Source: JBFWRK01 sp050248955 | GTDB lineage: Bacteria > Actinomycetota > Acidimicrobiia > Acidimicrobiales > Ilumatobacteraceae | Assembly: GCA_050248955.1 (NCBI GenBank) | Contig: JBFWRK010000002.1 | Coordinates: forward strand, 1 to 64,000 | Length of the DNA stretch: 64,000 nt | Reading direction: 5' to 3' | Shown here: positions 35,631-44,584 of the stretch, in pieces | Numbering within the stretch: the stretch's first letter is position 1 | How the letters are laid out: each line of letters begins with the position of its first letter | The notes under the pieces: model-generated | Database searches by the model: none | What the model saw: only the letters and a program-made list of their open reading frames with translations | What the model was told of the DNA's origin: nothing | Program-made: the position numbers and the translations under genes

Positions 35631-37349
35631 CTACGCGTCGGCGAACAGCTCCTCGCCGCGTCGGAGGCGGACGGCGGTGCGCGAGATGGTCACGAGCTCG
35701 CGGCGGGTCGGCGTGTGGGCGGCGAGGAAGCGAGCCACGCCGACGAGCACGAGCATCGCCTCCTCCGAGCGCTCCGGCCAGGCGGACGCCTGACGTACGC
35801 CCGCCTCGATCGACTGGTACCAGTGGAACCCCGCGTCCTCCTGCAGCAGCGCGTGGCCCAGCGCCGCCACCAGATCGGCCCGCGCGCCGCCACCGCGGAG
35901 GAACCCGGCGACTGCGTCACCGGCAGCCTCGACCGCGCCCTGCACGTCCCAGCACGCGGCGAGGTCGTCGAGCGTCGCCGAGGTGCTCGTGGGAAGCCGC
36001 GCCGCCGGCACGTTGAGGAACCGGTCGAGGTACACACGGAGCGCGCCGTGCACGATGCCGCGCGCGGTCTCGGGCGCTGGGCAGCGCACCACGGCCTGGT
36101 GCACGGCGTTCGCGTAGGTGAACGTGTGATGGACCGTGTCCCAGTCACCCGGGTCGTTGTTGAGGTGGAATCGGACCAGGCGCAGCGCGGCCGCGAACGC
36201 AACGGCGCGGGCGAGCTCCTCGGCCGACGCGTGGGCGCGAGCGGCGGCGACCAGCGCCTCCGTCACCGCATGCGGTTCGTCGGCGAGCAACGTCCAGCCG
36301 AGCGCGCCGACATCGATACGACCGCCACCACCGCCATCGCCGTCGTCGACGGCCAGGGCCACGGACAGCTCGACCTCGGTCCGCTCCGCGAGCGAGCGGA
36401 GGTCGATCGGGTGGTTCCACTCGCTCGACTCCTCGGACCGCTCGGCCTCGCACGTCTGCGCGACCAGTGACGTGAGCACGGAACCGCCGCCGTCACCGAG
36501 GTGGCCGAGCGCTTCGAACGCCTTGTTCGTGAAGTCGAGCGTATGGCCGCCGTCGATGTACACGTGGTCCGTCGCGGCGGCGAAGATGAACGCCTCGACC
36601 GCGGCGGCACCGCTCTGCTCGATCGCGGTGACCAGCGCGCGCTCGGCTCCGTCGGAACTACGGGTCTCGACGAACCGCCGGTACCACCCGGCGAGGCGCT
36701 CGGTCGGTTGGCCAGCGGCGCCGAGCGGCGGTTGCGCAAATCGTGGCGCGTGACCGCGCACGTCGTTCGCGAGGAATCGCAGCGCGTGCACCATCGCCAG
36801 CGGCCGATCGTCCGCTGCAAGGTGTGGGAGGAGGTTGGCCATGCACGTGAGCACGGTCATCCCGCTGCCCCAGCCCTCTGCCCGGTTCCTGTCGCCGAAG
36901 TCGTACGCGATGCGCAAGATCCGCTCCTGGCCGTCGGGCAGCTCGAGCAACGCCTGGACCGCCTTGGCCAGGACGAGCGTCAGGTCGTGCTCGAGACCGT
37001 CGCGCAGGCGTCGCTCCCAGCGCTCGGCGACTGGCAGCGGTGGACGCACGTCGACGAACACGTCGTCACCGCTGATCGACACGCCGAACGCGGTCGCGTC
37101 ATCGGCCCATGGGTCGAGCGTGCAGCCACTGGCGAGATCGAACCGGGCGTGGTGCCAGTGGCAGGTCACCATCCCGGATTCGAACGTGCCTTGGTGGAGC
37201 GGGAAGCCGAGGTGCGGGCAGCGGTCCTCGATCGCAAACGCCTCGCCGTCGAGCCACACGACGACGACGGGCAGCGTGCCGACCTTGCCGATCAATCGGC
37301 CTTTCTCCTGCAGCTCCGACGCCGACCCGATCCTCGTCCGCTCCGACAT
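35631..37349 (-). CDS. Rieske [2Fe-2S] protein with a ~470-residue helical domain
   Basis: 572 residues from ATG 37349 with AGGAGGG 8 nt ahead. Residues 1-100 are a Rieske ferredoxin domain with all four ligands, Cys44-x-His46 (CPHLGFPLHQG) and Cys63-x2-His66 (CHWHHARFD). The remainder is Ala-rich and helical with many His/Asp/Glu residues (NDPGDWDTVHHTFTYANAVHQ, DHVYIDGGHTLDF), unlike the beta-rich catalytic domain of ring-hydroxylating oxygenases. I do not recognise that domain. A TTGACC-N17-TACAAA promoter precedes the gene, and a SufR-like regulator diverges from the same gap. Confidence 0.8.
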   Translation of the reverse strand: MSERTRIGSASELQEKGRLIGKVGTLPVVVVWLDGEAFAIEDRCPHLGFPLHQGTFESGMVTCHWHHARFDLASGCTLDPWADDATAFGVSISGDDVFVDVRPPLPVAERWERRLRDGLEHDLTLVLAKAVQALLELPDGQERILRIAYDFGDRNRAEGWGSGMTVLTCMANLLPHLAADDRPLAMVHALRFLANDVRGHAPRFAQPPLGAAGQPTERLAGWYRRFVETRSSDGAERALVTAIEQSGAAAVEAFIFAAATDHVYIDGGHTLDFTNKAFEALGHLGDGGGSVLTSLVAQTCEAERSEESSEWNHPIDLRSLAERTEVELSVALAVDDGDGGGGGRIDVGALGWTLLADEPHAVTEALVAAARAHASAEELARAVAFAAALRLVRFHLNNDPGDWDTVHHTFTYANAVHQAVVRCPAPETARGIVHGALRVYLDRFLNVPAARLPTSTSATLDDLAACWDVQGAVEAAGDAVAGFLRGGGARADLVAALGHALLQEDAGFHWYQSIEAGVRQASAWPERSEEAMLVLVGVARFLAAHTPTRRELVTISRTAVRLRRGEELFADA

Positions 37350-37403
37350 GGCGAAACCCTCCTCGATGCACCCGGTGCTGCTCGAATTTCCCAAGCACCT
37401 GCT

Positions 37404-37432
37404 TTTGTAAGCCAGCCCGCCGCATTGGTCAA
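37404..37432 (-). promoter_or_regulatory. Sigma-70-type promoter of the Rieske gene
   Basis: Minus strand: TTGACC (37427-37432), exactly 17 bp, TACAAA (37404-37409). It is one of the few near-consensus -35/-10 pairs in the window. The divergent regulator starts at 37469, so a repressor could bind across both promoters. Confidence 0.65.
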
Positions 37433-37468
37433 GCGGTCACTTCGGATATCCCGGTACGATCGATGAGC

Positions 37469-38113
37469 ATGTCCGAGCTGTCCGATGCCAAGCGTCGCAT
37501 CCTCGAGCGGCTGAAGCGGGTCGACTCGGCGACCGCGCCCGTACTGGCGGAGCTGTTCGACACGACCGACACCGCGATCCGCCAGCACCTCGAGGCGCTC
37601 GAACAGGCGGGTCTCGTCGAGCGGTTCCTCGCCGCGCCGAACGGCCGTGGCCGCCCGCCGCTCCAGTGGCGGATCACGGCACTCGCCGCCGACCTGTTCC
37701 CCGATCGGCACGGCGAGCTGTCCGTCGAACTGATCGGCGCGATCCGGGAGGCTCTCGGCGAGGACGGCCTCGAGCAGGTGATCGCAGTGCGGGCAGCGCG
37801 CCAACGCAACAGCTACCAGCAGGCACTCGGACGCCCCGGTCGCGGCGACGGCTCCGTCGCCGTCCGGCTGCGGCGCCTCGCCGAACTTCGCACCGCGGAG
37901 GGCTACCTGGCGGAGGTCGTCACCGACGACGATGGCCATGTCCTCGTCGAGCACCACTGCCCGGTGCACGACGCCGCCGGCGCCTGCGAAGGGTTGTGCC
38001 GCGCGGAGCTCGAGCTGTTCCGCAGCGTGCTCGGACCGGGTGTCCGCGTCGAGCGCGCACAGCACCTCCTGCGTGGCGATGCGCGCTGCGCCTATCGGAT
38101 CAGCGAGACCTAG
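37469..38113 (+). CDS. SufR-like Fe-S transcriptional regulator
   Basis: 214 residues. An N-terminal winged helix (LSDAKRRILERLKR, DTTDTAIRQHLEALEQAGLV) is followed by a C-terminal cysteine cluster: HHCPVHDAAGACEGLCRAE and DARCAYRI. This is the arrangement of actinobacterial SufR proteins, which sense Fe-S status with a bound cluster. ATG 37469 is preferred to ATG 37463 because TACGAT (37455-37460) lies 8 nt upstream. No suf genes are adjacent; it faces the Rieske-PLP run, the most likely target. Confident on family, less on target. Confidence 0.82.
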   Translation: MSELSDAKRRILERLKRVDSATAPVLAELFDTTDTAIRQHLEALEQAGLVERFLAAPNGRGRPPLQWRITALAADLFPDRHGELSVELIGAIREALGEDGLEQVIAVRAARQRNSYQQALGRPGRGDGSVAVRLRRLAELRTAEGYLAEVVTDDDGHVLVEHHCPVHDAAGACEGLCRAELELFRSVLGPGVRVERAQHLLRGDARCAYRISET

Positions 38114-38136
38114 TTTCGGGCGTACGGTGGCGAGCC

Positions 38137-38814
38137 GTGCGGCACCTGGTGTTCCTCCACACGGCTGAGGTCAACGTCGTCACGTTCGAACGGCTCACGC
38201 TCGAGCTGGCTCCCGGGACCGCCACCACGCACATCGTCGACACCGAGCTGCTGGCTCGGGCTCGGGCCTTCGGAGTCGACGACGCCGCGCTCGAGGCCGC
38301 GCTCGGCGCCCGGTTGCAGCGCTTCGTCGGGCCCGGCGACCTCGTCGTCTGCACCTGCTCGACGATCGGCGGACTCGCGGAGACGATCGGGCAGCAGCGC
38401 TCCGTGCGCACGATGCGCATCGACCGGCCGATGGCAGCGGAGGCCGTGCGGCTCGGGCGGCGGATCGCCGTGGTCGCCGCTGTCGAGAGCACGGTCGAGC
38501 CGACGCGTGCGCTGCTGCGTGACGAGGCCGCGTCAGCGGGCCGGGAGATCGAGCTCGTCGTCTCGGTCTGCAGTACGGCATGGGAGCGGTTCGAAGCGAA
38601 CGACGTTCGCGGCTACGCGACGGCGATCGCCGATCACGCCCGGAGCATCGCGCCGAGCGCCGACGTGATCGTCCTCGCCCAGGGATCGATGTCGGACGCT
38701 GCCGATCTCCTCGGCGATCTCGGCATCCCCGTGCTCAGCAGCCCGCGCCTCGGCGTCTCCGCCGCGCTCCGCATCCTGGGCTCACTCGACGCCGTTTCCG
38801 ACCCCGCAGGCTGA
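38137..38814 (+). CDS. Aspartate/glutamate racemase-superfamily protein
   Basis: 225 residues from GTG 38137 with TACGGT 8 nt upstream. Two pseudo-symmetric alpha/beta lobes each carry a cysteine in a racemase-like setting: VVCTCSTIGG and ELVVSVCSTAWERF. The superfamily includes Asp/Glu and hydantoin racemases and arylmalonate decarboxylase. HLVFLHTAEVNVVTFERL is not typical of MurI (a separate murI lies at 48593). Could process an amino acid handled by the neighbouring PLP enzymes; that is inference. Confidence 0.72.
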   Translation: MRHLVFLHTAEVNVVTFERLTLELAPGTATTHIVDTELLARARAFGVDDAALEAALGARLQRFVGPGDLVVCTCSTIGGLAETIGQQRSVRTMRIDRPMAAEAVRLGRRIAVVAAVESTVEPTRALLRDEAASAGREIELVVSVCSTAWERFEANDVRGYATAIADHARSIAPSADVIVLAQGSMSDAADLLGDLGIPVLSSPRLGVSAALRILGSLDAVSDPAG

Positions 38815-38821
38815 GCGAGCG

Positions 38822-39508
38822 TCAGAAGCGCTCGGCGTCGTCCGGCGCGAGTTGACTCGGGCCGACGTGGGCATCGAGCCACGCGTTCATGTCGTGCGCC
38901 ACGCGCCAGGTGGCCCGCACGCGGTCGGCTGCCTTCTTCGTGTGCAGCCAGCCGGCAACGGGCCACGCCCGCGACGCGACGAGCCCCTTCCTGCGGAGCA
39001 ACCCGATGCGCGGATGGTTCTTCGGGTAGCCCCGCGGCGCCGTCTTCAGCTCGCTGATCGCGCCGGTCGTGAGGTCGGAACGATGCAGCTCCTCGACGAT
39101 CCCGGCGATCTCGCCGCCACGGTGCTCGTCGTCCACGGACGTGCGGAACCGCTCGAGCTGATCGGACGCCATCGCGTAGTACCCGGAGCCGGCCAACAGC
39201 CCCGCCGCGGACAGTTGCACGTAGAAGCCGGCGCCACCCTCGCTCTCGCCGTACGCCCCGATGCCGTCCTTGTACGGCGGCTTGTTCTTCGCGAAGCGGA
39301 CGTCGTTGTACGGGCGGAAGATGTGGAACGGGCCGAACTCGTCGAGCTCGTGCAGCAGCGCGAGCATCGGTGCCCGCACGGAGTGCTCGTAGCGCTGCTT
39401 GTTCGCCAGCCAGTAGGCCCTCGAGTTGTCGAGCGCGAGGCCTTCGTAGAACTCGATCGCCTCGCGCGGGAAGCCGCGGAACGGCGCAGGTGACGGATCG
39501 ACCGCCAC
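38822..39508 (-). CDS. DUF2461 (TIGR02453) family protein
   Basis: 228 residues from GTG 39508. Family signatures: FPREAIEFYEGLALDNSRAYW near the N-terminus, PYNDVRFAKNKPPYKDGIGA, GAGFYVQLSAAGLLAGSGYY, and the KTAPRGYPKNHPRIGLLRRKG C-terminal stretch (split over loops). Widespread, cytosolic and of unknown function. It follows the EthD gene by five bases on the same strand, so they form one unit. Confidence 0.85.
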   Translation of the reverse strand: MAVDPSPAPFRGFPREAIEFYEGLALDNSRAYWLANKQRYEHSVRAPMLALLHELDEFGPFHIFRPYNDVRFAKNKPPYKDGIGAYGESEGGAGFYVQLSAAGLLAGSGYYAMASDQLERFRTSVDDEHRGGEIAGIVEELHRSDLTTGAISELKTAPRGYPKNHPRIGLLRRKGLVASRAWPVAGWLHTKKAADRVRATWRVAHDMNAWLDAHVGPSQLAPDDAERF

Positions 39509-39513
39509 GGCGC

Positions 39514-39801
39514 CTACGCGACGATCTCGGAGACCTGCAGAGCAGGCTGGATGTTCGTGTAGTTCACGACGTCCGCCATGACCGCCGCCGTGTCGGGTGA
39601 ACCCATGGCCGCACCGAACTGGTCCATCGAATCGAAGAAGAAGTGCACCGCCGCAACGTTCGGGCCGTTGACGCCCTTGTCGATCTCCGCCCTGTCGAGG
39701 CCCCACGTCCGCAGGCAGAGCGGCACGTGGTGGTCGCGGTAGTAGTCATGGTCGAAGGTGGCATCGTCGCTGGCCGGATAGAACACGCTGACTCGGATCA
39801 T
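39514..39801 (-). CDS. EthD-domain protein
   Basis: 95 residues. IRVSVFYPASDDATFDHDYYRDHHVPLC carries the EthD/dimeric ferredoxin-like fold with the conserved His-His-Val-Pro. Such small proteins are associated with oxidative degradation or polyketide cyclisation; which applies here is unknown. TAACGT 7 nt before ATG suggests a leaderless transcript covering this gene and the DUF2461 gene. Confidence 0.82.
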   Translation of the reverse strand: MIRVSVFYPASDDATFDHDYYRDHHVPLCLRTWGLDRAEIDKGVNGPNVAAVHFFFDSMDQFGAAMGSPDTAAVMADVVNYTNIQPALQVSEIVA

Positions 39802-39808
39802 GTCGGGC

Positions 39809-39855
39809 ACGTTAGCCCTGGCGGTCCCAGCCGATCCGACCGGAACTCGTATCCT
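39809..39855. promoter_or_regulatory. Divergent leaderless promoter pair
   Basis: Minus TAACGT (39809-39814) is 7 nt before the EthD ATG. Plus TATCCT (39850-39855) is 6 nt before the ATPase ATG at 39862. No Shine-Dalgarno precedes either start. Confidence 0.5.
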
Positions 39856-39861
39856 GCCGGC

Positions 39862-42249
39862 ATGGCTGACCTGTTGCTCGGAGAGCTCGTCGATCCTGCC
39901 CAGCACGCACGTACGGGGACCAAGGTCGCGCTGCCCTCCGGCGATCTCACGACGCACGGCGTGATCGTCGGCATGACCGGATCGGGCAAGACCGGCCTCG
40001 GTGTGGTGCTGATCGAGGAGGCGCTCGCCGCAGGCATCCCGGCGTTGCTCATCGACCCGAAGGGGGATCTCGGCAACCTCTGCCTGACGTTCCCAGGCCT
40101 CTCGGGTCCCGACTTCCGGCCGTGGGTGAACGAGGGCGACGCGCAGAAGGCCGGCGTCACCGTCGACGAGTTCGCGCTGCAGCAGGCGAACGCATGGAAG
40201 GACGGGCTCGCGGGGTGGGGCATCGGGCCGGAGCGGATCGCGTCGCTCCGACAGGCGGTGGGGTTCACGATCTACACGCCCGGATCGACGGCGGGCGTGC
40301 CGCTGAACATCGTCGGGTCGCTCCAGGCTCCGGAGAACACTGCCGACGTCGAGACGATGCGCGACGAGATCGAGGGCTACGTCTCGGGCCTGCTCGGCCT
40401 CGTCGGCATCGAGGCCGATCCACTGTCGAGCCGCGAGCACATTCTGCTCTCGAACCTCGTCGAGACGTCCTGGATCGCCGGCAAGAGCCTCGACCTGCCC
40501 ACCGTGCTCGCGCAGGTCCAGACGCCACCGATGCGCAAGCTCGGCGTCTTCGAGCTCGACAGCTTCTTCCCACCCGCGGATCGCACCGCGCTGGCGATGA
40601 AGCTCAACGGCTTGCTCGCGTCGCCCTCGTTCGCGGCGTGGTCGGCCGGGCCATCACTCGACATGGATCAGCTGCTGCGCATGCCCGACGGCCACGCCCG
40701 GGCAGCGATCGTGACGACCGCGCATCTGTCGGACGAGGAGCGCCAGTTCGTCACCGCACTGGTGCTCGCGAAGCTGGTGACGTGGATGCGCCGCCAGAGC
40801 GGCACGACGGACCTGCGGGCGCTCCTGTACATGGACGAGGTCGCCGGCTACCTGCCGCCCACCGCGAACCCGCCGACGAAGAAGCCGATCATGACCTTGA
40901 TGAAGCAGGCGCGGGCGTTCGGCGTCGGCGTCGTGCTCTCGACCCAGAACCCGGTGGACATCGACTACAAGGCGATCTCCAACGCCGGAACGTGGATGAT
41001 CGGCCGGCTGCAGACCGAGCGCGACAAGGCCCGCTTGCTCGATGGCATGAGCGCGGCAACGGGCGGCGTCGACGTCAAGGCCGTCGGCGACACGATCGCC
41101 GGGCTTGCCAAGCGCGAGTTCGTCCTCCGCCGCGCCGGCAAGGACGCTCCCGAGGTGTTCACGACGCGATGGGCGATGAGCTACTTGCGCGGCCCGTTGA
41201 CGCGGGACCAGATCGAGCTGCTGATGGCCGACCAGCGCGAGGCGCCCGGCACCCGACCAGAGACACCGGCGGCGCAAGGTGGGAGCGAGGTGGGTGCACT
41301 CGATGAGACGACCGTGATGCCGGATGTCGCGTCCGGGATCGCGGTGCGCTACGTCGATCCGGCGGCACCGTGGCTCGCGGCGACTGGTGGCGACCCACGT
41401 GGCACCTCCCTCGAACCAGCCGTCATCGCCCGCGTCCGGCTGCGGTACGACGAGGAGAAGGCAGACCTCGTCGTCGACGAAGAGTACGAGGCGATCCTGT
41501 TCCCACTCGATGCATCGGTCGACGTGACGCGCGCCGTCGCTGTCGACTACGACGACCGCGACCTGCGCGCCGAGCCGGTCGGCGCGACGACGTTCCGCCT
41601 CTCCGACGCACCGTTGAAGGAGAAGACGTTCTGGTCACGGCTCGAGCGCGATCTCGTCGACCACCTCGTGCGCAGCCGCCCACTCGAGCTGCAGGTGAAC
41701 CGCCCGCTGAAGCTGTACTCGCGGCCTGGTGAGACGGCCGAGGCGTTCGCGACGCGCTGCGCGCAGGCCGCCGACGACCACGCCGACGCCGAGGTCGCCA
41801 CGTTGCGCGACAAGTACGAGGCGAAGGCGAAGAAGCTCGGCGATCAGATCGCGACCGCGGCGAACCGCGTCGAGGTGCTCGAGAGCGACAAGCAGGGCCG
41901 ACGCAGCGAGGAGCTGCTCGGCACCGCAGGCAGCATCCTCGGCGGGTTGCTCGGCGGCCGACGCAGCAGCCGCAGCATGGCCGGGAAGGTCCTCGGCAGC
42001 CTCGGCGGCATTGCCGGTCGGCGGACTCGGAGCCGGTCGACGGGCGAGCGGCTGGAGTCCGCGCAGGAGAAGGTGGCGTCGCTGCAGGAGGACCTCGAGG
42101 AGCTCGAGGGCGAGCTCGCCGAGACGGTCACCGAGATCCAGGCCGCATGGCAGGCGAAGGCCGCCGAGGTGACGACGACGCCGGTCTCGCTCGAGCGAAC
42201 CGACGTGAGCGTCGCGCAGCTCGTGCTCGCCTGGGTGCCCGTGCCCTGA
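39862..42249 (+). CDS. HerA-like (DUF853-type) P-loop ATPase with C-terminal coiled coil
   Basis: 795 residues. Walker A GMTGSGKT (37-44), IDPKGDLGNL following strand, and Walker B ALLYMDEVAGYLP near residue 325 place it in the FtsK/HerA superfamily, closest to the YjgR/DUF853 group; GVGVVLSTQNPVDIDYKAISNAGTW matches its sensor region. After ~460 residues a beta-rich linker leads to two coiled-coil stretches (about 625-670 and 730-775) flanking a Gly/Ser/Arg segment. Likely a hexameric nucleic-acid motor. The coiled-coil extension is longer than in YjgR. No NurA-like nuclease is adjacent. Confidence 0.85.
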   Translation: MADLLLGELVDPAQHARTGTKVALPSGDLTTHGVIVGMTGSGKTGLGVVLIEEALAAGIPALLIDPKGDLGNLCLTFPGLSGPDFRPWVNEGDAQKAGVTVDEFALQQANAWKDGLAGWGIGPERIASLRQAVGFTIYTPGSTAGVPLNIVGSLQAPENTADVETMRDEIEGYVSGLLGLVGIEADPLSSREHILLSNLVETSWIAGKSLDLPTVLAQVQTPPMRKLGVFELDSFFPPADRTALAMKLNGLLASPSFAAWSAGPSLDMDQLLRMPDGHARAAIVTTAHLSDEERQFVTALVLAKLVTWMRRQSGTTDLRALLYMDEVAGYLPPTANPPTKKPIMTLMKQARAFGVGVVLSTQNPVDIDYKAISNAGTWMIGRLQTERDKARLLDGMSAATGGVDVKAVGDTIAGLAKREFVLRRAGKDAPEVFTTRWAMSYLRGPLTRDQIELLMADQREAPGTRPETPAAQGGSEVGALDETTVMPDVASGIAVRYVDPAAPWLAATGGDPRGTSLEPAVIARVRLRYDEEKADLVVDEEYEAILFPLDASVDVTRAVAVDYDDRDLRAEPVGATTFRLSDAPLKEKTFWSRLERDLVDHLVRSRPLELQVNRPLKLYSRPGETAEAFATRCAQAADDHADAEVATLRDKYEAKAKKLGDQIATAANRVEVLESDKQGRRSEELLGTAGSILGGLLGGRRSSRSMAGKVLGSLGGIAGRRTRSRSTGERLESAQEKVASLQEDLEELEGELAETVTEIQAAWQAKAAEVTTTPVSLERTDVSVAQLVLAWVPVP

Positions 42250-42773
42250 GGCACCCGCCTCCGCCGCAGCGGCCACAGGAAGGCATGGGCGGGCGCTGGG
42301 TCGTGGGCAGTCCGTCCGTCCGCACGAATTCGCCACAACGTCGTGATGGCCGGAGTGGCCACCGGGCAGGCACGAAATGGGGACGCGGCCGCTCGGTCCC
42401 ATTCGTCGCGCACTGCTCGCCGCACCGGGGTCCGGCTGCTCCGATGTCACCAGCTGTGTCGCGCAGCCAGGGAGCTCGTTTCACCCGAGGCGGCTGCAGG
42501 TCCGGAGCGCGGCCCAGTCCCGCGCTCCCCGGGTTCTCTGCTCGCCGACGACTCCCGACCGGTTCTCCGCTCCCAGCCGGACACCCAACGACCTCGCCCG
42601 ATCAGAGACCGGGGCTGGTAACGCGCAACGACCGAACTCATTTCGCCACAAAGGCGCGTGACGACGGGAAGACGGGTCGCCTGGCGCCACAAAGGCGTCG
42701 GCGGGCACGGAGCGGGCGGCGGGGACACGGAGCGGGCATCGTCACGACGGCGGCGGGCACGTAGGTTGCCGGC
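42250..42773. other. 524-bp gap between ATPase and carboxypeptidase genes
   Basis: No gene recognised. It contains one exact TTCTCTGCTC (42534-42543) and one variant (42563-42572), two copies of CGCCACAAAGGCG (around 42652 and 42689), each able to form a small hairpin, and a doubled ACGGAGCGGGC near 42710-42740. GC-rich and probably a regulatory or repeat-accumulating spacer. Confidence 0.5.
42762..42767 (+). promoter_or_regulatory. -10-like TAGGTT for the M14 carboxypeptidase
   Basis: TAGGTT ends 6 nt before GTG 42774, with no Shine-Dalgarno sequence between; leaderless pattern. Confidence 0.45.
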
Positions 42774-44465
42774 GTGACTCTGACGACTGACCGGTTCCTG
42801 CGCTACGACGACCTCACCGTCGAGCTGCACGCACTCGCCGCCGCACATCCCGACCTCGTGGCCGTGGATTCGATCGGGCGGTCGCACGAGGGCCGGGACA
42901 TCTGGCTGGCCACGATCACGGACACCTCGACGGGCCCGCACGACGAGAAGCCGGCGATGTGGATCGACGCGAACATCCACGCCGTCGAGCTGACCGCGAG
43001 CGTCGCCGCCCTCGGTGTCGTGCAGCGCCTCGTCAGCGGCTTCGGTGCCGACGATGTGGTGACCCGCGCCGTGCGGACGCGCACGTTCTACGTCGTGCCG
43101 CGCGTCAACCCCGACGGCGCAGAGCTCGCGCTCGCCGACCGTCCGCGCTACCTGCGCTCCAGCACGCGCCCGTGGCCGTGGAGCGACGGGCACCGGCCGA
43201 CCGGCCTCTACGGCGAGGACGTCGACGGAGACGGACGCATCCTCATGATGCGCGTGCCCGACGCGAACGGGGCGTGGAAGCGACATCCGGACGAGCCGCG
43301 CTTGATGACGCCGCGCCTGATCACCGACGGACCGGACGACGGGCCGTACTGGCGGCTCCTCGAGGAGGGGTCGGTCGTCGACCACGACGGGTTCACCGTG
43401 CCGTCATCACGCCCACCGGAAGCGCTCGATCTCAACCGCAACTTCCCCGCGGGCTGGTCGACCGGCGTTCCTGGCTCTGGCGACTTCCCCGGCTCCGAAC
43501 CCGAGATCGACGCGCTGATCCGCGCGGTGCGGGCACGTCCGAACATCTGCGGCTACAACGCGTTCCACACGGCGGGTGGCGTGCTGCTCCGACCGTCGTC
43601 GACGGCGGCCGACAGCACGTTGCCGGCCGTCGACATCTGGGCGTGGACCGAGCTCGGCACCAGCTGCACCGAGCTGACGAGCTACCCCGTGCACTCCGTG
43701 TACGAGGACTTCACGTGGGACAAGACCGACCTGATGTCCGGCGCGGCAGACGACTGGGCATACGAGCACATCGGCGTCTATTCGTGGACGACCGAGTTCT
43801 GGGACGCGATCCACGCCGCCACCGGCACACGCGCATCGACGCACATCTGGTACACCGGCCCGAGCTCGGTCGAAGAGCTCGCCGTGCTGCGCTGGTTGGA
43901 GGCGCACGGGCACCCCGGCTACGTCGACTGGTACGCCTACGACCACCCACAGCTCGGCGCCGTCGAGCTCGGCGGCTGGGACTTCCTGCGTACGTGGTCC
44001 AACCCTCCCGAAGCGATGCTGTCCGACGAGGTACGTCCGCACGCCGACTTCGCCGTCTTCCAGGCGCTCGCTGCGCCGTGCCTGTCCATCGAGCGCGCGC
44101 TCGCGGTGCAGCTCGGTGGTGGGCTCTGGCGCGTCGAGGTGGGCGTCTCGAACGTGGGTTGGTTGCCGACGCACGTCACCGAGCGCGCCAGGAAGGAGTC
44201 GCTCACGCTGCCGGTCGCGGTCGAGCTGACGATGGACGAGGGGGTGGAGACCGTCGGCGGTCCGGCGCGGGTCGAGCTCGGCCAGCTCGCCGGACGCAGC
44301 AAGTTCCGCCTCGACGGGGGCTCGCGCATGGACGGCACGCCGGACCGGACGCTGGCGACCTGGGTCGTGCGCGGCCAGGCGGGCAGCACCGTGGCGATCA
44401 CGGCGCGCCACCAACGTGCCGGCACGGCGCGCGCGTCCGTGACGCTCACCGAAGCCGACAGCTAA
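42774..44465 (+). CDS. M14-family zinc carboxypeptidase
   Basis: 563 residues from GTG 42774. Zn ligands His69 and Glu72 in ANIHAVELTAS and His265 in NAFHTAGG; substrate Arg/Asn in DLNRNFPAG; likely catalytic Glu in VYSWTTEFWD near residue 342. There is no signal peptide, so it is cytoplasmic or exported by another route. The C-terminal 130 residues form a beta-rich domain (RVEVGVSNVGWLPTHVTERA). Members trim C-terminal residues from peptides or act on muropeptides. Substrate not evident. Confidence 0.88.
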   Translation: MTLTTDRFLRYDDLTVELHALAAAHPDLVAVDSIGRSHEGRDIWLATITDTSTGPHDEKPAMWIDANIHAVELTASVAALGVVQRLVSGFGADDVVTRAVRTRTFYVVPRVNPDGAELALADRPRYLRSSTRPWPWSDGHRPTGLYGEDVDGDGRILMMRVPDANGAWKRHPDEPRLMTPRLITDGPDDGPYWRLLEEGSVVDHDGFTVPSSRPPEALDLNRNFPAGWSTGVPGSGDFPGSEPEIDALIRAVRARPNICGYNAFHTAGGVLLRPSSTAADSTLPAVDIWAWTELGTSCTELTSYPVHSVYEDFTWDKTDLMSGAADDWAYEHIGVYSWTTEFWDAIHAATGTRASTHIWYTGPSSVEELAVLRWLEAHGHPGYVDWYAYDHPQLGAVELGGWDFLRTWSNPPEAMLSDEVRPHADFAVFQALAAPCLSIERALAVQLGGGLWRVEVGVSNVGWLPTHVTERARKESLTLPVAVELTMDEGVETVGGPARVELGQLAGRSKFRLDGGSRMDGTPDRTLATWVVRGQAGSTVAITARHQRAGTARASVTLTEADS

Positions 44466-44478
44466 CCTGCCGATCGTC

Positions 44479-44560
44479 GCGGGCGTGGCGTAACTGGCAG
44501 CCGCGCCAGGTTTAGGTCCTGGTTCCGAGAGGAGTGAGGGTTCGAATCCCTCCGCCCGCA
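44479..44560 (+). tRNA. tRNA-Leu (anticodon UAG)
   Basis: Acceptor arms GCGGGCG/CGCCCGC pair perfectly. The anticodon stem CCAGG/CCTGG (44506-44510, 44518-44522) encloses loop TTTAGGT with anticodon TAG at 44513-44515. A long class II variable arm and the T-arm GAGGGTTCGAATCCCTC follow. The CCA end is not encoded. It reads CUN leucine codons. Confidence 0.95.
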
Positions 44561-44584
44561 CGCCGCCGTCTACCGTCCCGAGGG

